This document shows, piece by piece, positions 43,685 through 51,894 of a stretch of DNA of 64,000 bases (its first letter is position 1; each line of letters begins with the position of its first letter). The translations under genes were made by a program, and so were the position numbers. The DNA is from a bacterium D16-36 (GTDB lineage: Bacteria; Bacillota; Clostridia; Lachnospirales; Lachnospiraceae): assembly GCA_003611745.1 (NCBI GenBank), contig RAYF01000011.1:1-64000 (forward strand). Reading direction: 5' to 3'. Under the pieces are notes generated by a model, which worked only from the letters and a program-made list of their open reading frames with translations, did no database searches and was not told where the DNA came from.

Positions 43685-43749
43685 TTATACAAAACGGCCG
43701 AATGCCCCAACATCGAATTGGGTGACATTTCGGCCGTTTGATGTGACAA
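43685..43749 (-). promoter_or_regulatory. Terminator plus putative bceA control region
   Basis: AAACGGCCGAA/TTCGGCCGTTT (43692-43702, 43729-43739) with inner CCCAA/TTGGG forms a strong hairpin followed by TTTTG, terminating the chemoreceptor operon. A TATAAT (43685-43690) follows at once and may serve bceA. TGTCAC occurs twice, 21 bp apart (43722-43728 and 43743-43749 region), as paired response-regulator sites often do. Confidence 0.55.
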
Positions 43750-43777
43750 TTATGTAAGGCAGCTTACCGCGCCCGGT

Positions 43778-44716
43778 TTATTTTACCTCTTTAATGATAG
43801 GGGGAATCTGGGACAGCATATTATCAATATCTTCAAACATCGCACTCTTTGTTGTCCCTAAGCTGCTTGCACGTTCAATATGCTTTACAACCTCATTATA
43901 CTGCATCTTAATGTCATCAAAGAACTGGCCGATAACATTAAGCTCTTTCTGGGAATCCTCAATTACACCAGAAATCTCCGTCTGGACAGACGCAGTTCCC
44001 TCCGCGGTTTCCGTAATCTTATGGAACGATTCATATGTACTGTTTACCGTGTCAATATTTTGGTTCAATGCCTGCTGGGAGGATGAAATACTCCCGTTCA
44101 ATTCGTTTGTACCGCTCTCCACATCATGGACACCGGCGTCAACCGCACTGGACAAATCCTTAATCTCATCCGCCAGCTCCTTCACCTTTGTTGCGACCAC
44201 AGAAAAGCCTTTTCCGTCCTCGCCCGCCCTTGCCGCTTCAATGGAGGCATTCATTGCAAGGATATTTGTCTCATTTGCAATTGAGACGATTTTATTCATA
44301 CACTGCCTAATATTCTGCACTGCATTCTGGAGCTTTTCAAATGTCTGCTCCATATCACCGTAAGACTGTTCCACCTGCATAGAGGTCTCCTTCAATTCCT
44401 CTACCTTAGACTGCGCCTCCGTCACAGTGCCTGCAATCTCACTCCTGACCTGCGCAAACTGCCCTGCCGCATGGTTAATATTAGAAAAAGTCTGTTCAAA
44501 AATCTGCAATTGGTTCCGAAACTTCTCCGCTTTCTGTAGTACGCCACCAAAAGAACTGCCTACCATCTTTAGTTCCCATAAAGATTCCACTTCTTTCTTA
44601 ACAAGAACTTCTTCGTATTCTTTTAAGCTCTCAGCTACATATAATACGGGATAAAGACTCTCCCCATCCTGCCGCACCGAACTCTGCAGTACACCGCCCT
44701 TCTTATGAAACAACAT
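43778..44716 (-). CDS. Soluble methyl-accepting chemotaxis-type protein
   Basis: Start at ATG 44716 (MLFHKKGGVLQ), behind AAAGGAGG; 312 aa without membrane helices. N-terminal region of about 80 residues, then an MCP signalling coiled coil with the hairpin tip NETNILAMNASIEAARAGEDGKGFSVVATKVKELAD. The tip normally binds CheA/CheW. It follows the FIST-domain gene by 13 nt; the FIST protein probably supplies the sensory input that this receptor lacks. Confidence 0.88.
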   Translation of the reverse strand: MLFHKKGGVLQSSVRQDGESLYPVLYVAESLKEYEEVLVKKEVESLWELKMVGSSFGGVLQKAEKFRNQLQIFEQTFSNINHAAGQFAQVRSEIAGTVTEAQSKVEELKETSMQVEQSYGDMEQTFEKLQNAVQNIRQCMNKIVSIANETNILAMNASIEAARAGEDGKGFSVVATKVKELADEIKDLSSAVDAGVHDVESGTNELNGSISSSQQALNQNIDTVNSTYESFHKITETAEGTASVQTEISGVIEDSQKELNVIGQFFDDIKMQYNEVVKHIERASSLGTTKSAMFEDIDNMLSQIPPIIKEVK

Positions 44717-44729
44717 TACACATCCTCCT

Positions 44730-45785
44730 TTATTCAAATACTACACAAGTCATAGACTGGTTGACAAACCGATCATTATAATGCTCCCCATATCCAACAA
44801 GCCCGGCGTGGCTGCCTAGAGCTGCCATGTCCTGCAGGTACTGTTCCATATAATTATTCCCGCTAAACAGCTTATACCGAAACAGGCAGTTTACCGAAAA
44901 CACTGCGGAACGTTTTGGAAAATCCCTGCAGATATTCTCAATCGTCTGCCTCGTAATCGCCTGATAATCACCTAATTCCAAAAGAATCAGGACATCCGAA
45001 TCATTGACCTGACGGAAACAGGCCAAAGAGTTTCCATCAACCTCCTTAATCGAGATAATGCAGGTGTCATCCCCATTTATCTTTCCAAATGGGTTCTGGA
45101 ATGTCTGTGTCAGGATCTGCTCATCCGTCACATGAAGGATATCTGCATATACCTGTTTTGCAGGCCTTCCGTTTAACGCACCGATTTTGTACTGCGCCCT
45201 GTCCGTGCCTGAAGCAATAAAACGATAATCCCCAAGCTGATGGTAAATATTTTCCTTATATGTCTTAACCCTTCCTTTCAGGTTCCTTACTATTGCATAA
45301 GCTACCGAATCCTCATATACCTTCCCATTGACAGATACCCTGCCCGCATCGCCGGTCCCGCCGACCAGCGGAATCTCATTACGCCTTAATACGGTATTAA
45401 TCGTAGTCAATACACAGGCATCATTCCCGGCACAAAAATCAATACACACTGTGTCCCTTCCTGTTCCGCCAACCTCCCTGACACTCTGCTCCAAACGACT
45501 TATGTACTTAACTGGCATGGTAGATACCTGCTCCAGCACATCTGCTGATACTCTGACCCCATCTGTAAAAGCTGCAACACCTACCCCTTCCTCTACCACT
45601 CCGGTATCATAACACATCCCTATACACCCAATGCTCGGGACGCCCGGATAAAGCTTTTCAAGCTCTTTTACATGTTCATCAAAATAGTTATTATTGGACA
45701 TAAGCATAATAAACTCCGGGTTGGCAAGCCCCCTGACCGCTTCTCTTAAATTTCCGCTCCGGCTTTTTCCAAAAAACTGCCTCAT
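44730..45785 (-). CDS. FIST-domain sensory protein
   Basis: Start at ATG 45785 (MRQFFGKSRSGNLRE), behind GGAAGGAGG; 351 aa. FIST_N about 30-210 (PSIGCIGMCYDTG, PLVGGTGDAG) and FIST_C about 225-345 (NGRPAKQVYADIL, FSVNCLFRYKLF). FIST domains are cytoplasmic sensors thought to bind small ligands such as amino acids, and often work with chemoreceptors or GGDEF proteins. Here the partner is the soluble MCP directly downstream. Confidence 0.88.
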   Translation of the reverse strand: MRQFFGKSRSGNLREAVRGLANPEFIMLMSNNNYFDEHVKELEKLYPGVPSIGCIGMCYDTGVVEEGVGVAAFTDGVRVSADVLEQVSTMPVKYISRLEQSVREVGGTGRDTVCIDFCAGNDACVLTTINTVLRRNEIPLVGGTGDAGRVSVNGKVYEDSVAYAIVRNLKGRVKTYKENIYHQLGDYRFIASGTDRAQYKIGALNGRPAKQVYADILHVTDEQILTQTFQNPFGKINGDDTCIISIKEVDGNSLACFRQVNDSDVLILLELGDYQAITRQTIENICRDFPKRSAVFSVNCLFRYKLFSGNNYMEQYLQDMAALGSHAGLVGYGEHYNDRFVNQSMTCVVFE

Positions 45786-45850
45786 GCTGCAGCCTCCTTC
45801 CTGTCTGGTATGGCCGCCTGTATGTGGCAGCCTCAACAATAGCTTTATTG

Positions 45851-45880
45851 ATTATACTTGATAAATACCAGAGGCGTCAA
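45851..45880 (-). promoter_or_regulatory. Promoter of the FIST-MCP operon
   Basis: TTGACG (45875-45880), 18-bp spacer, TATAAT (45851-45856) on the minus strand, about 60 nt before the FIST start codon. Confidence 0.75.
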
Positions 45881-45928
45881 CGGCGATTACGGACTTTAAA
45901 CAGTCAATTTCGGCATAAGAATTGTAAA

Positions 45929-46018
45929 GGGCTGCCGCACTAAGAAAAAAACGATACAGGACACCGCAGAGAAAATTCTCTGCAATATCTTGTTTCATTC
46001 TGCTTAGTGCAGCAGCCC
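45929..46018. other. 90-nt two-tier stem-loop
   Basis: GGGCTGCCGCACTAAG (45929-45944) pairs with CTTAGTGCAGCAGCCC (46003-46018). Inside it lies a perfect hairpin GCAGAGAAAATTCTCTGC (45966-45983). It lies between the decayed chemoreceptor and the FIST promoter. It may be the chemoreceptor's terminator, a structured RNA or a miniature palindromic element. Confidence 0.55.
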
Positions 46019-46038
46019 CTTCTTTTTCATTATGATGC

Positions 46039-47250
46039 TTAATCCTTTAATTCAAACTTCTGTACCATATCATTTAATGAAACTGTCTGGGTTGCAAGCT
46101 GTTCTGATGTCGCATAGGTTTCCTCCGATACAGCCGAGTTATCGTTTACTCCCTGCGCGATATTATCTATGCCTATACGTATCTGCTTCACATTATCTGC
46201 CTGAAGAGCTGCGCTCTCCGCAGTTTTGCGGATCATCTCATTCACTTTGTCCACGGCATCTACTGATTTCTCCAGAGAACTCATAACACCATTTGCAATA
46301 TCATTTCCTTTGTTAATTTCTTCCATGGAAACCCCAATGAGTTCCCTTGTCATGCTGGCTGCCTTTGAACTCTCCAACGCCAGTTTTCCAATCTCGTCAG
46401 CTACTACTGCAAAGCCTTTTCCTAATTCCCCAATCTCATCTTCCGATGTTATCTCAAGCAGCACATCCAAATCCCCTTCGGCAAGCTGCTGCACTGTATG
46501 GTTCAGCTCCATAATCGGTTTTGACAGGCTGGCTGCGCTCTGCCTGATGCTTAAAACAATCAATACGATACCTGCTACAAATAAAACCACCAGTATAATA
46601 ATCATCCGGATTAACAGCGCATAATACTCGGAAAACGGCATATTGCTGATTACAATGTACCCCAGATCACCAACCGGCTCTGCCACTCCATATTTTGTTG
46701 TACCGCCTGCTTTATATTTGAGGAACTGCTCTTTCCCAGCCTTAACCGCATCTGCAACATTCTGTGATACATCGGCATCTGCTATGTTCTTCTGCTTCAT
46801 ATCTTCCTGCGGATGATAGATGACGGTTCCCTCAGAAGTTACAAGAAATACATAACCGTTATTTCCTATCTTATACTTACCCATAACCTCCGTAAGATGC
46901 TCCATGGAGACATCAAGCCCTGTCACGCCTATCATCTCCCCGGTAGAATCATCGAAAACCGGAGTTACAGCGCTTAAAATAATTTTTTCTGTTGCCGGAT
47001 CCACATATGGCTCCGTTAGAACCGTCTTTCCCGGTGTTGTCTCCAGCAGAACAGACTTTATTTCCGGATTTACTGCTAACTGTGCCGAACCGCTGGCATA
47101 CTGCTCAAAAAATCCTGTCAACTGGTGCGATGCCGATAACGACTGCGGCGTCAGCTCCGACTCCTTTGAAGATACGATAATCCAGCGGGACCATCAAAAT
47201 AGCAACTACTGCAACAACCAAAAAAACCAGCAGGACGCTCCTTCCAACCT
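46039..47250 (-). pseudogene. Decayed methyl-accepting chemotaxis receptor
   Basis: Just after the pyrD stop, one frame reads SVLLVFLVVAVVAILMVP, the first membrane helix. The code then shifts frame to SSKESELTPQSLSASHQLTGFFEQ and a dCache sensor (YVDPATEKIILSAVTPVF, DVSMEHLTEVMG). A second helix (YALLIRMIIILVVLFVAGIVLI) and a HAMP domain follow. After HAMP (DEIGELG) the sequence jumps directly to KGFAVVADEIGKLA, so the N-helix and the CheA-binding tip (normally NLLALNASIEAARAGE) are deleted. There is no start codon. A truncated, frameshifted and internally deleted receptor gene; the open part from 47121 could still make a 360-aa protein. Confidence 0.75.
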
Positions 47251-47251
47251 G

Positions 47252-48154
47252 CTATCTAACGCATCCTATCAATTCCCTGATATCCTCCACCTGATTTTCC
47301 CGCATAAACGCCTCAATCCCACGAATAATATCCACCGTCGCAGAAGGATTATGAAAATTCGCTGTTCCCACAGCCACCATGGACGCACCTGCCATAATAA
47401 ATTCCAGCGCATCCTCCGCCGTACAGATTCCGCCCATGCCTAGAACCGGAATCTTAACCGCCTGCGCCGTCTGGTAAACCATACGGACTGCTACCGGCTT
47501 TACCGCAGGACCTGAAAGCCCTCCGGTCTTATTTGCCAGAGCAAATGTCCTGCGGCTGATATCAATCTTCATGCCCGTTAATGTGTTAATAAGCGACACT
47601 GCATCCGCCCCCCCGGCTTCCGCAGCCTGCGCCACCTGCACAATATCTGTTACATTCGGGCTAAGCTTCATAATAACCGGCTGTTTTGCTGCATCCTTAA
47701 TCTGGCTGGTAATCTTCTCCACCAGCTTCGGATCCTGCCCAAAGGCAAGGCCGCCAGCCTCCACATTTGGACACGAAATATTAATTTCCAGCAAATCCAC
47801 ATCTTCAGTACCTAAACGCCGTACCACTTCCACATATTCCTCTGGCGTCCTGCCGCACACATTCACAATAATGCGCGTATCATACTTCCTCAAAAAAGGA
47901 ATGTCCCTCTCAATAAACAGATCAATACCCGGATTCTGCAGCCCAATCGCATTGAGCATGCCCCCGTATGTCTCACAGATTCTTGGGGTAGGGTTGCCGG
48001 GCCATGGGACATTTGCCACCCCTTTCGTGGTAACCGCCCCAAGTTCTCCCAAATCAACAAACTCACTATACTCCGCACCAGAGCCAAATGTCCCAGATGC
48101 CGTTGTCACGGGGTTTTTCATCGCCACTCCCGCAAAATCAATCGCAAGATTCAT
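47252..48154 (-). CDS. pyrD: Dihydroorotate dehydrogenase, catalytic subunit (class 1B)
   Basis: A 300-aa TIM-barrel flavoenzyme oxidising dihydroorotate to orotate. Motifs: ASGTFGSGAEYSEF, LQNPGI, the class 1B catalytic cysteine in EINISCPNVEAGG, KLSPNVTDI, and the FMN phosphate loop GMGGICTAEDALEF. Class 1B enzymes need PyrK, encoded 12 nt upstream. Last gene of the asd/Nudix/pyrCFKD run. Confidence 0.95.
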   Translation of the reverse strand: MNLAIDFAGVAMKNPVTTASGTFGSGAEYSEFVDLGELGAVTTKGVANVPWPGNPTPRICETYGGMLNAIGLQNPGIDLFIERDIPFLRKYDTRIIVNVCGRTPEEYVEVVRRLGTEDVDLLEINISCPNVEAGGLAFGQDPKLVEKITSQIKDAAKQPVIMKLSPNVTDIVQVAQAAEAGGADAVSLINTLTGMKIDISRRTFALANKTGGLSGPAVKPVAVRMVYQTAQAVKIPVLGMGGICTAEDALEFIMAGASMVAVGTANFHNPSATVDIIRGIEAFMRENQVEDIRELIGCVR

Positions 48155-48166
48155 CCGCTCTCCTCC

Positions 48167-48946
48167 TTACAATTCTATCTCCTGCGCATCAAAGACCGGC
48201 CCGTCCTTGCAGACACGCTTATTTCCCACATTACTGTGAGCATCCCTCTCTTTCGACTGGCACACACAGGCAAGACAGGCACCGATGCCGCATGCCATCT
48301 TCTCCTCCATGGAAATCTGCGCCGGTATCCCTTTTTTAGCCGCATAATCTTTTACGCCCCGAAGCATCGGCAGTGGGCCGCAGGCATAGATAACATCCGC
48401 ATCTAACCCCTGCTCAAGTATGGCATCAATCACATTCCCCTTTGTGCCCACACTTCCATCTTCTGTAGAGACATACACCGCAGCGTACGGTTCAAACTCC
48501 TCTTTTAAAAATAAATCACTGTCCCGGTAGCCTAAAACAACACTCACCTCTCCCGGGATAGACTTTGCTAACTCTAACATCGGCGGAATCCCTATGCCCC
48601 CGCCAATCAATATGCTTCTCCCCTCATGTACCGTAAATCCATTTCCTAGAGGTCCCACCACAGCAACCGTATCGCCTGCAGTTAATTTTGAAAATTCTTC
48701 CGTCCCTCTACCCACTACGCGGTAGACAATCCGTATCCTGCCCTCTTCCCTGTCAATCTCACAAATACTGATCGGCCTAGGCAGCAGACGGCTCCCGTCT
48801 TTACAATACAGGGACAAAAACTGTCCCGGAACCGCTGTAGCTGCAATGTCCTGCCTTTCTGGGAAAGAAAGCCACATACTATAGATTCCCTCTGAAACCA
48901 ACTTCTGGCTGACCACCTCTGCTGCACATTTTTTCTTATCTGCCAT
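48167..48946 (-). CDS. pyrK: Dihydroorotate dehydrogenase electron-transfer subunit PyrK
   Basis: Start at ATG 48946 (MADKKKCAAEVVS), behind GAGAGGG; 259 aa. FAD-binding domain (RLLPRPISICEID), NAD-binding domain (ILIGGGIGIPPMLELAK), and a C-terminal [2Fe-2S] site CGIGACLACVC with a later Cys in NKRVCKDGPVF. It passes electrons from dihydroorotate via PyrD to NAD. Class 1B subunit. Confidence 0.95.
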   Translation of the reverse strand: MADKKKCAAEVVSQKLVSEGIYSMWLSFPERQDIAATAVPGQFLSLYCKDGSRLLPRPISICEIDREEGRIRIVYRVVGRGTEEFSKLTAGDTVAVVGPLGNGFTVHEGRSILIGGGIGIPPMLELAKSIPGEVSVVLGYRDSDLFLKEEFEPYAAVYVSTEDGSVGTKGNVIDAILEQGLDADVIYACGPLPMLRGVKDYAAKKGIPAQISMEEKMACGIGACLACVCQSKERDAHSNVGNKRVCKDGPVFDAQEIEL

Positions 48947-49000
48947 TGCATACCCTCTCTTTATCACATTTCTATTTAATTACCACTTCTATCTAAAGTC

Positions 49001-49918
49001 TTATATGCAGCTTCGGATATCTGCTATCATATCTTCTACCGCCTTACGCGAAGCTTCTGCATAGTTCTTTTCCCCATACTTCGCATAAGTCTCGTTTTTA
49101 TATGCCGCAATGATCCCTCTTGATGAATTAATGATTGCCCCTAAGCCGTCCTCATTAAAATAATGCACCAGATCTTTGGCAGTCCCTCCCTGCGCGCCAT
49201 AGCCCGGCACCAGAATATAACTCTTCGGCATAACCTTGCGGAGTGCCTTTCCCATCTCCGGATAGGTTGCGCCTACCACACAGCCTACATAACTGTATTG
49301 AGCCCCCATGCATTCCGCACCCCACTCAGCAACCTTTCTGCCTACCAATTCATAGAGCGGCGTACCGTCAATCTTTTGATCCTGAAATTCCCCACTGGAG
49401 GGATTTGAAGTCTTAACCAGCAGGAAGATGCCTTTCTTTTCCTCCCTGCACACATCAAGAAACGGTTTTACTCCATCAATTCCAAAATACGGGTTTACCG
49501 TAATAAAATCTTCATCAAACGCATAATAAGATTTACTGCCCACCGTAACCTTCCCCAGATGACCCGCAGCATACGCGGCAGAAGTCGAACCGATATCGCC
49601 ACGCTTGACATCCCCAATCACAACCAGCCCCTTCTCCTTACAGTAGTCCACCGTCCTCTTAAAAACAGCCAGCCCCGGGACACCAAACTGCTCATACATG
49701 GCAATCTGCGGCTTAACCGCAGGAATCAGGTCATACACTGCATCCACAATCCCCTTATTAAACTGCCAGACTGCCTCCGCAGCCCCCTCCAGTGTCTCGC
49801 CGAACTCTTCGAATGCCGCATCCTTTATCCCGTCCGGCACATAATCTAACATTGGGTCTAACCCTGCCACAACCGGTGCATTTTTCTTCTGAATCCCATC
49901 AATCAATGTATTAATCAT
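49001..49918 (-). CDS. pyrF: Orotidine 5'-phosphate decarboxylase, type 2
   Basis: Start at ATG 49918 (MINTLIDGIQKKNAPVV), six nt after GAGG; ATG 49930 is possible. The 305-aa length and motifs (VAGLDPMLDYVP, VKPQIAMYEQFG, VIGDVKRGDIGSTSAAYA with catalytic D-K-D residues, ILVPGYGAQGG) mark the longer type-2 family. It converts OMP to UMP. Between pyrC and pyrK in the same direction. Confidence 0.94.
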   Translation of the reverse strand: MINTLIDGIQKKNAPVVAGLDPMLDYVPDGIKDAAFEEFGETLEGAAEAVWQFNKGIVDAVYDLIPAVKPQIAMYEQFGVPGLAVFKRTVDYCKEKGLVVIGDVKRGDIGSTSAAYAAGHLGKVTVGSKSYYAFDEDFITVNPYFGIDGVKPFLDVCREEKKGIFLLVKTSNPSSGEFQDQKIDGTPLYELVGRKVAEWGAECMGAQYSYVGCVVGATYPEMGKALRKVMPKSYILVPGYGAQGGTAKDLVHYFNEDGLGAIINSSRGIIAAYKNETYAKYGEKNYAEASRKAVEDMIADIRSCI

Positions 49919-49981
49919 ATCATACCTCATTTCTGCAAGGCGGATCAGCCCGCCGTCCACATATTAATCAAATAGCAGCTT

Positions 49982-51283
49982 CTATTTTCCCAAGCCCCCT
50001 GCGGCTGAGTAAACAACCCTGCCATCCACAATTGTCGCCTCAATTCTTCCATATACCTTTTTCCCGGCAAAGGGCGTATTCTTTCCCTTAGAGAAAAATT
50101 CGTCCGGGTCAATCTCATATTCTGCAGAGAGGTCTGCAATAACCACATCCGCCGCCTTCCCCACTGCAATATTTCCTTTGTCAATCCCCAGAACCCTAGC
50201 CGGGTTGACGCTCATTTTCTCAATCAGCTGGGAAAGCGTAAGGTATCCTCCCCTGACAAGCTCCGTGTAACTTATTGCAAATGAATTTTCTATGCCCACA
50301 ATGCCAAACGGCGCCTTAAGCATAGACTGGTCCTTTTCCTCCGCTGCGTGCGGTGCATGGTCCGTGGAAATTACATCCATAACCCCGTCACGAAGCGCTT
50401 CTTTTAATGCCTGCACATCCTCCCTGCCCCGAAGCGGCGGGTTCATTTTAAACCTTCCATGATCCTCAGTAATCTCATCATCCGACATAGTAAAGTGATG
50501 CGGGCAGACCTCCCCGGTTACCGGAAGCCCCTGCTTTTTTGCAAAATCTACTAACGCCGCACTGTCCCTCGTAGAACAGTGGCAGAGGTGGAGCCTGTTT
50601 CCAGCCTCCTTTGACAAAAAGATATCCCTTGCCACAATCACATCCTCCACCGCATTTGTAATTCCGGGTAATCCAAGCTCTTCCGCCCTTTTTCCGGCAT
50701 TCATCACGCCGTCAGCCGCCAGAACCTTATCCTCGCAGTGGGCAAACACTGGAATGCCGCATTCGGCGGCCTCCCTAAGCCCTTTGCAGTATACAAGGGT
50801 ATCCATCACCGATTTGCCGTCCTCGCTGAGCGCAGCCGCCCCGGCCTCCTTCATGCCGCGGATATCTGCAATCTCCTTTCCCTCCTGCCCAAGTGTCACA
50901 GCACCTACCGGAAGCACATGCACTGGGGTATTCTCTGCACGCTCTAAAAGATCCCGTACCCTCTCGGGGCTGTCAATCACTGGATTTGTGTTCGGCATCG
51001 GGCAGATTGTTGTGACGCCGCCATGGGCGGCGGCACTTGTCCCAGTCTCAATCGTTTCCTTATACTCAAACCCCGGTTCACGCAGATGCACATGCAGATC
51101 AATAAGCCCCGGCATCACCACTTTACCCGATGCGTCAATCACTGTTTTTCCATCCTCAATGTTATCAGGAATCGCTTCCGCAATCTCTGCAATCCTGCCG
51201 CCGCTTATCCGGATATCGCACACCCTGTCTGTCCCATCCGCCGGATTCACCAGACGCCCCTGCTTAATTATTATCTCTCCCAT
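49982..51283 (-). CDS. pyrC: Dihydroorotase
   Basis: Start chosen at ATG 51283 (MGEIIIKQGRLVNPADG), six nt after AAGGAG, because family members begin here; 433 aa. An in-frame ATG at 51361 with its own AAGGAGG would add 26 residues. Motifs: zinc ligands in DLHVHLREPGFEYKE, GGVTTICPMPNTNP, VFAHCED, RLHLCHCSTRDS, STDHAPH. It closes carbamoyl-aspartate to dihydroorotate. The hairpin at 51354-51390 covers the alternative start. Confidence 0.94.
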   Translation of the reverse strand: MGEIIIKQGRLVNPADGTDRVCDIRISGGRIAEIAEAIPDNIEDGKTVIDASGKVVMPGLIDLHVHLREPGFEYKETIETGTSAAAHGGVTTICPMPNTNPVIDSPERVRDLLERAENTPVHVLPVGAVTLGQEGKEIADIRGMKEAGAAALSEDGKSVMDTLVYCKGLREAAECGIPVFAHCEDKVLAADGVMNAGKRAEELGLPGITNAVEDVIVARDIFLSKEAGNRLHLCHCSTRDSAALVDFAKKQGLPVTGEVCPHHFTMSDDEITEDHGRFKMNPPLRGREDVQALKEALRDGVMDVISTDHAPHAAEEKDQSMLKAPFGIVGIENSFAISYTELVRGGYLTLSQLIEKMSVNPARVLGIDKGNIAVGKAADVVIADLSAEYEIDPDEFFSKGKNTPFAGKKVYGRIEATIVDGRVVYSAAGGLGK

Positions 51284-51353
51284 ACTCATCTCCTTACGCA
51301 GTATTGATAAGGCCGCTTCATCTGCTAACCCCTTAACAATTTCCATATATGCA

Positions 51354-51390
51354 GAGTGCATCTGCCAAACCCTCCTTGACAGATGCACTC
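51354..51390 (-). promoter_or_regulatory. Hairpin enclosing an alternative pyrC ribosome binding site
   Basis: GAGTGCATCTG (51354-51364) and CAGATGCACTC (51380-51390) form a perfect 11-bp stem. The loop on the minus strand holds AAGGAGG, and the following ATG (51361) is in the stem and in frame with pyrC. There is no T run, so translational control fits better than termination. Confidence 0.45.
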
Positions 51391-51399
51391 AGGCTACCT

Positions 51400-51813
51400 C
51401 TAATATATCTCTGCTGCCTCTAAATCCTCCAGCATTCGTTTATTGTTGATATACTCCGAAAACTCCTCTGCTTCAATCCACTTTGCCTCATGAAGCTCCT
51501 CTGAAAGAATTACAGAATCCTCGTCCATATCAGTCAGGCACAGGTATGCCAAGCCAAGGTTACATTCATTGCCAATCATGAAAGTCCATGTATATAAAAT
51601 CCTGTCAACAATAGATGTAAGCCCTGTCTGCTCCTGAATCTTCCTGACAACTGCGGCATCCGGCGATTCCCCAAATTCCGCCTCGCCATCAACAAATTCC
51701 CACTGATACGGCGACACAATATTATCATCATACCACTTCTGGACAATAAGATATTTATTTTCCCTCTGTACAATCCCCTTTACCAAAATCCGATATTTAT
51801 TTTCACCAGCCAT
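51400..51813 (-). CDS. Nudix-family protein with a degenerate Nudix box
   Basis: Start at ATG 51813 (MAGENKYRILVKGIVQRE), behind GAGG; 137 aa. The Nudix fold is recognisable (YQWEFVDGEAEFGESPDAAVVRKIQEQTGL split over two motifs), but the box Gx5Ex7REUXEEXGU reads RKIQEQTGL. RE is RK and the EE pair is EQ, so metal-binding glutamates are missing. It may hydrolyse poorly or act as a binding protein. Between asd and pyrC. Confidence 0.82.
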   Translation of the reverse strand: MAGENKYRILVKGIVQRENKYLIVQKWYDDNIVSPYQWEFVDGEAEFGESPDAAVVRKIQEQTGLTSIVDRILYTWTFMIGNECNLGLAYLCLTDMDEDSVILSEELHEAKWIEAEEFSEYINNKRMLEDLEAAEIY

Positions 51814-51894
51814 AATAATCCTCATTTCTGCGCTGCTTTTAACGTTTCTGCGCTTTTTTCCAATACCATGATTTGCACGGCGCAAAATCCGCCG

